Below are positions 60,518-64,000 of a stretch of 64,000 nucleotides of DNA, one piece after another (position 1 is the stretch's first letter; the number at the start of each line of letters is the position of its first letter). This DNA is from Nocardia suismassiliense (GTDB lineage: Bacteria; Actinomycetota; Actinomycetes; Mycobacteriales; Mycobacteriaceae), in the NCBI RefSeq assembly GCF_900269665.1, contig NZ_LT985361.1:7419240-7483239 (forward strand), in the 5' to 3' direction. The notes below the pieces were generated by a model. It was not told the origin of the DNA, made no database searches, and was given only the letters and a program-made list of their open reading frames with translations. The translations under genes were made by a program, and so were the position numbers.

Positions 60518-62707
60518 CTACAGCATGCAGGACACGCAGCCCTCGACTTCGGTTCCCTCCAAAGCCATTTGGCGCAGGCGGATGTAGTAGAGGGTCTTGA
60601 TTCCCTTGCGCCACGCGTAGATCTGGGCGCGGTTGAGGTCGCGGGTGGTGGCGGTGTCCTTGAAGAAGAGGGTCAGCGACAGGCCCTGGTCCACGTGCTG
60701 GGTGGCGGCGGCGTAGGTGTCGATGATCTTCTCGTAGCCGATTTCGTAGGCGTCGTCGTAGTACTCGAGGTTGTCGTTGTCGAGGTAGGGCGCCGGGTAG
60801 TAGACGCGGCCGATCTTGCCTTCCTTGCGGATCTCGATCTTCGACGCCACCGGGTGGATGGAGCTGGTGGAGTGGTTGATGTAGGAGATCGACCCGGTCG
60901 GCGGGACGGCCTGCAGGTTCTGGTTGTAGATGCCGTGCTCCATGACCGACGCCTTGAGCTCGTGCCAGTCGGCCTGCGTCGGGATCTGCACCCCGGCGTC
61001 GGCGAAGAGCTGGGCCACCCGTTCGGTCTTCGGCTCCCACACCTGCTCGGTGTACTTGTCGAAGTACTCACCGCTGGCGTACTTGGACTCGGGGAAACCA
61101 CCGAAGTAGGTGCCGCGCTCCTTCGCGATCAGGTTCGACGCCCGAATCGCGTGGTAGACCACGGTGTAGAAGTAGATGTTGGTGAAGTCGATGCCTTCTT
61201 CGGACCCGTAGTGCACCCGCTCGCGAGCCAGGTACCCGTGCAGGTTCATCTGGCCGAGGCCGATGGCGTGCGACTCGTTGTTGCCCTGCTCGATCGAGGG
61301 CACCGAGTAGATGTGCGTCTGGTCCGACACCGCGGTGAGCGCCCGGATCGAGGTCTCGATGGTCTGCGCGAAGTCGGGTGAGTCCATCGTCTTGGCGATG
61401 TTCAGCGACCCGAGGTTGCACGAGATGTCCTTACCCACCTTGGCGTAGGACAGGTCGTCGTTGAACACCGACGGCGTCGACACCTGCAGGATCTCCGAGC
61501 ACAGGTTCGAGTGGGTGATCTTGCCCGCGATCGGGTTGGCCCGGTTCACCGTGTCCTCGAACATGATGTACGGGTAGCCGGATTCGAACTGCAGCTCGGC
61601 GATGGTCTGGAAGAACTCGCGCGCCTTGATCTTCGACTTGCGGATCCGCTTGTCGTCGACCATCTCGTAGTACTTCTCGGTGACGTCGATGTCGGCGAAC
61701 GGCTTGCCGTAGATGCGTTCCACGTCGTACGGCGAGAACAGGTACATGTCCTCGTTCTTCTTCGCCAGCTCGAAGGTGATGTCGGGGATCACCACGCCGA
61801 GCGAGAGGGTCTTGATGCGGATCTTCTCGTCCGCGTTCTCCCGCTTGGTGTCCAGGAACCGGTAGATGTCGGGGTGGTGCGCGTGCAGGTACACCGCGCC
61901 GGCGCCTTGGCGCGCGCCGAGCTGGTTGGCGTAGGAGAACGAGTCCTCCAGCAGCTTCATGATCGGGATGACACCCGAGCTCTGGTTCTCGATCTTCTTG
62001 ATCGGCGCGCCGTGCTCGCGAATGTTGCTGAGCAGCAGCGCGACACCGCCGCCACGCTTGGACAGCTGCAGCGCGGAGTTGATGGAGCGCCCGATGGACT
62101 CCATGTTGTCCTCGATGCGCAGCAGGAAGCAGGACACGGGCTCGCCGCGCTGCTTCTTGCCCGAGTTGAGGAAGGTCGGGGTGGCGGGCTGGAAGCGGCC
62201 GTCGATGATCTCGTCGACCAGCTTGCCCGCGAGCACCTCGTCACCGGCGGCGAGGGTGAGCGCGACCATGCAGACGCGGTCCTCGAACCGCTCCAGGTAG
62301 CGCTTGCCGTCGAAGGTCTTCAGCGTGTACGAGGTGTAGTACTTGAACGCGCCGAGGAAGGTGGGGAACCGGAACTTCTTGGCGTACGCCTGCTTGAACA
62401 GCTGCTTGATGAACGGGCGGCTGTACTGGTCCAGTACCTCCGGCTCGTAGTAGTTCTCCTTCAGCAGGTAGTCCAGCTTCTCCTCCAGGTTGTGGAAGAA
62501 GACGGTGTTCTGGTTGACGTGCTGCAGGAAGTACTGATGCGCGGCCTCGCGGTCCTTGTCGAACTGGATCTCGCCGTTCGGGCCGTACAGGTTCAGCATG
62601 GCGTTGAGGGCGTGGTAGTCCATGACCTCGGCGGTGTCCGCACTGCGGGCGGCAGACTGCTCTAAGCGAGCCGTTTTTCCGGCCGGTGCTGTCGTTGTTG
62701 TTGCCAA
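60518..62707 (-). CDS. nrdE: Class Ib ribonucleotide reductase large (alpha) subunit
   Basis: A 729-residue NrdE that reduces ribonucleoside diphosphates with NrdF. The start is taken as TTG 62707, with AAGGA upstream, giving a 28-residue lead before MDYHALNAMLNLYG as in the mycobacterial enzyme; ATG 62623 is the alternative. Active-site features include PATPTFLNSGKKQRGEPVSC (substrate cysteine), SNLCSEILQ (thiyl radical region), QVSTPSVFNDD and the redox-active C-terminal EGCVSCML. It overlaps nrdI by 46 bases. Confidence 0.96.
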   Translation of the reverse strand: MATTTTAPAGKTARLEQSAARSADTAEVMDYHALNAMLNLYGPNGEIQFDKDREAAHQYFLQHVNQNTVFFHNLEEKLDYLLKENYYEPEVLDQYSRPFIKQLFKQAYAKKFRFPTFLGAFKYYTSYTLKTFDGKRYLERFEDRVCMVALTLAAGDEVLAGKLVDEIIDGRFQPATPTFLNSGKKQRGEPVSCFLLRIEDNMESIGRSINSALQLSKRGGGVALLLSNIREHGAPIKKIENQSSGVIPIMKLLEDSFSYANQLGARQGAGAVYLHAHHPDIYRFLDTKRENADEKIRIKTLSLGVVIPDITFELAKKNEDMYLFSPYDVERIYGKPFADIDVTEKYYEMVDDKRIRKSKIKAREFFQTIAELQFESGYPYIMFEDTVNRANPIAGKITHSNLCSEILQVSTPSVFNDDLSYAKVGKDISCNLGSLNIAKTMDSPDFAQTIETSIRALTAVSDQTHIYSVPSIEQGNNESHAIGLGQMNLHGYLARERVHYGSEEGIDFTNIYFYTVVYHAIRASNLIAKERGTYFGGFPESKYASGEYFDKYTEQVWEPKTERVAQLFADAGVQIPTQADWHELKASVMEHGIYNQNLQAVPPTGSISYINHSTSSIHPVASKIEIRKEGKIGRVYYPAPYLDNDNLEYYDDAYEIGYEKIIDTYAAATQHVDQGLSLTLFFKDTATTRDLNRAQIYAWRKGIKTLYYIRLRQMALEGTEVEGCVSCML

Positions 62708-63150
62708 AACAATCCCAATCCTTCTCGGACGCGCTCGACGTCCTCGGCGGTTCCCATGAGTTCGAAGCGATACAGGTACGGCACGCCGCATTTGCGGGAG
62801 ATCACGTCTCCCGCGTAGCAGTAGGGATCGCCGAAGTTCGTGTTTCCCGCCGCGACCACGCCGCGCAGCAGGGCGCGGTTGTGCGGGTCGTTGAGGAACT
62901 TGGCGACCTGCCGCGGCACGAAATCCTTGTCGGATCTGTTCCCACCCAGAACGTGCCGACCGCCCCCGTAGGTGGGGACGATCAGCACGAAGGGTTCGTC
63001 GACGCGCAGCGAATCGGCGGTGTGCAGTGGAATGCGAGTTGCTGGGAGACCCAGCTTCTCGACGAAGCGATGCGTGTTCTCCGAGGCGCTGGAGAAGTAG
63101 ACCAGCGCCGGAGCGGTGGGACCGTAAGCATTGTCGTCGGACACGGTCAC
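62662..63150 (-). CDS. nrdI: Flavodoxin-like NrdI
   Basis: A 162-residue NrdI, the FMN protein that activates the dimanganese cofactor of NrdF. The N-terminal flavin loop ALVYFSSASENTHRFVEKLG and the VPTYGGG, VVAAGNTNFGDPYC and RKCGVPYLYRFELMGT segments are typical. It starts at GTG 63150 (GTG 63144 also possible), after GGAGAG, and lies 32 bases after nrdH. Confidence 0.95.
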   Translation of the reverse strand: MTVSDDNAYGPTAPALVYFSSASENTHRFVEKLGLPATRIPLHTADSLRVDEPFVLIVPTYGGGRHVLGGNRSDKDFVPRQVAKFLNDPHNRALLRGVVAAGNTNFGDPYCYAGDVISRKCGVPYLYRFELMGTAEDVERVREGLGLFWQQQRQHRPEKRLA

Positions 63151-63182
63151 CTCTCCTCTCGGAGGACGGAGTGCGCGAGCGG

Positions 63183-63416
63183 TCAGGCCGCCACGGTGGC
63201 GAGCGACTTGATGCGATCGGGCCGGAAACCGGACCAGTGATCCTCGCCGGCCACGACGACCGGGGCCTGCAGGTAGCCGAGGGCCATGACGTAGTCACGC
63301 GCCTCGTCGTTCTCGGAGATGTCGATCACCTCGTAGTCCACCCCGGCCTTGTCGAGCGCCTTGTAGGTGGCATTGCACTGGACGCAAGCGGGCTTGGTGT
63401 ACACGGTGACGGTCAT
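63183..63416 (-). CDS. nrdH: Glutaredoxin-like NrdH
   Basis: A 77-residue NrdH-redoxin, the electron donor of class Ib ribonucleotide reductase. The active site is C-V-Q-C (KPACVQCNATYKALDK), followed by VDYEVIDIS and the conserved C-terminal WSGFRPDRI. ATG 63416 is the family start. It is the first gene of nrdHIE. Confidence 0.95.
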   Translation of the reverse strand: MTVTVYTKPACVQCNATYKALDKAGVDYEVIDISENDEARDYVMALGYLQAPVVVAGEDHWSGFRPDRIKSLATVAA

Positions 63417-63581
63417 TGGTATCCCTCTTCTCCTTGTGCCTGATCCACAGCCTGTGATCCGTATGCAGTGCACGATCCGACTTGCTGCGCAAACTCCTGG
63501 ATCTGGCCGCGAATCCCCTGCTCAGCCCCTTCGGGCCGAAGCTCGCAGAGCGGGGTGTCATGCCGTCTTCCAGTACCGAAG

Positions 63582-63629
63582 ACACTACACCTAGTGGCCG
63601 ACAGATTCATCCGACACGACATGTTGCGA
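63582..63629. promoter_or_regulatory. Two NrdR-type boxes upstream of nrdH
   Basis: ACACTACACCTAGTGG (63582-63597, arms CACTA/TAGTG) and ACACGACATGTTGCGA (63614-63629) both fit the NrdR box and are 32 bases apart start to start, as at nrdF. They lie 166-213 bases before nrdH. The remainder of 63417-63754 has no gene I can support. Confidence 0.68.
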
Positions 63630-63754
63630 GTCACATTGGTGAAATTCGAACGCGGTAAGTACCTGGATGCTCGATTCGCAACCCGACACGACCGTGGTGC
63701 AGATCACAATTTCGTACCGTAGCTGATTTCCAGCAAACTCCCTGCGCAGACGAA

Positions 63755-63787
63755 GAGGGCCACCTCCACCGCGTGGAGATGACCCTC
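63755..63787 (-). terminator. Terminator after the edge gene
   Basis: Imperfect stem GAGGGCCACCTCCAC / GTGGAGATGACCCTC around CGC, 20 bases past the stop of the partial gene. Confidence 0.6.
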
Positions 63788-63807
63788 GAGAAGACCGGAG
63801 CGGAAGC

Positions 63808-64000
63808 TTACACGGCGGCCAATTCACCGCGAGTGGCCTGGACCAGCTCGTGCACGGTGGCGGCCAATTCGGTGAGCGCTTCGGCATCCTCGCGCGGGTG
63901 TGTCGCGCCGAATCGCTCGCCGATCGTGGCGAAGTGCAGGTGCGCGGACTCCACCACGCGGGCACCCGCGACGCCGAGCACCTTGACCGTGTCGCCGTGC
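63808..64000 (-). CDS. C-terminal end of a probable NAD(P)H-dependent flavin reductase
   Basis: Only the last 63 residues and the stop codon are in the window. The sequence GVAGARVVESAHLHFATI followed by a helical tail ELAATVHELVQATRGELAAV resembles the C-terminus of NADPH-dependent FMN reductases, and in M. tuberculosis a protein of that type (Rv3054c) lies next to nrdH. The identification rests on a short segment and on order, so it is tentative. Confidence 0.5.
   Translation of the reverse strand, partial: HGDTVKVLGVAGARVVESAHLHFATIGERFGATHPREDAEALTELAATVHELVQATRGELAAV

Overview
The window is high-GC actinobacterial DNA, most probably from Nocardia or a close relative in the Mycobacteriales. 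From memory of the M. tuberculosis H37Rv map, the order GNAT acyltransferase - etfA/etfB - methyltransferase - GH57 - GT4 - PQQ-like lipoprotein/acetyltransferase - THUMP-like protein - methyltransferase - echA - Nudix - ABC ATPase - serB - ctaD - fecB ... nrdF ... nrdE/nrdI/nrdH follows Rv3027c to Rv3053c. Start codons are often GTG or TTG, and many neighbouring genes overlap by 1-4 bases. I saw no tRNA, rRNA, CRISPR array or insertion sequence.

Layout. 1-4889: edge of a GNAT gene, type II NADH dehydrogenase with a divergent LysR regulator, and a two-gene unit with a PD-(D/E)XK-like DUF4365 protein. 5040-13146: electron-transfer flavoprotein and the polymethylated-glucan (MGLP-type) cluster. 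13195-25711: housekeeping core (DUF1697, THUMP-like protein, methyltransferase, crotonase, Nudix, ABC ATPase, PTH2, chagasin-like lipoprotein, serB, ctaD, VOC protein, FecB-like lipoprotein). 25869-42712: a biosynthetic island: a 151-residue protein that is only the N-terminal part of an adenylation domain, a three-module 4515-residue NRPS (C-A-T-E-C-A-T-C-A-T-E-TE), and a DrrABC-type exporter in a tightly overlapping operon. 42877-60409: accessory genes, with nrdF at 43693-44655, a solitary mraY, mgtE with a short Pro-containing leader ORF, two F420/LLM-type oxidoreductases, regulators, and a 2OG-Fe(II) oxygenase next to a secreted Lys/Pro/Val repeat protein. 60518-63416: nrdHIE on the minus strand. 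63808-64000: end of a probable flavin reductase.

How it fits together. The NRPS operon should make and export an acylated tripeptide: its first C domain resembles the EntF aryl-acyl acceptor domain, E domains sit in modules 1 and 3, and a thioesterase releases the product. nrdF and nrdHIE are 16 kb apart and on opposite strands, but each has a pair of NrdR-type boxes about 32 bp apart, so they are probably co-regulated. The most unusual items are the truncated A-domain protein where an MbtH gene would be expected, seven 33-bp repeats inside the third condensation domain just before its HHxxxDG motif, the oxygenase/Pro-repeat pair, the DUF4365 pair, the isolated mraY, and the leader ORF ahead of mgtE. 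Functions, substrates and regulation are inferred from motifs and gene order only.
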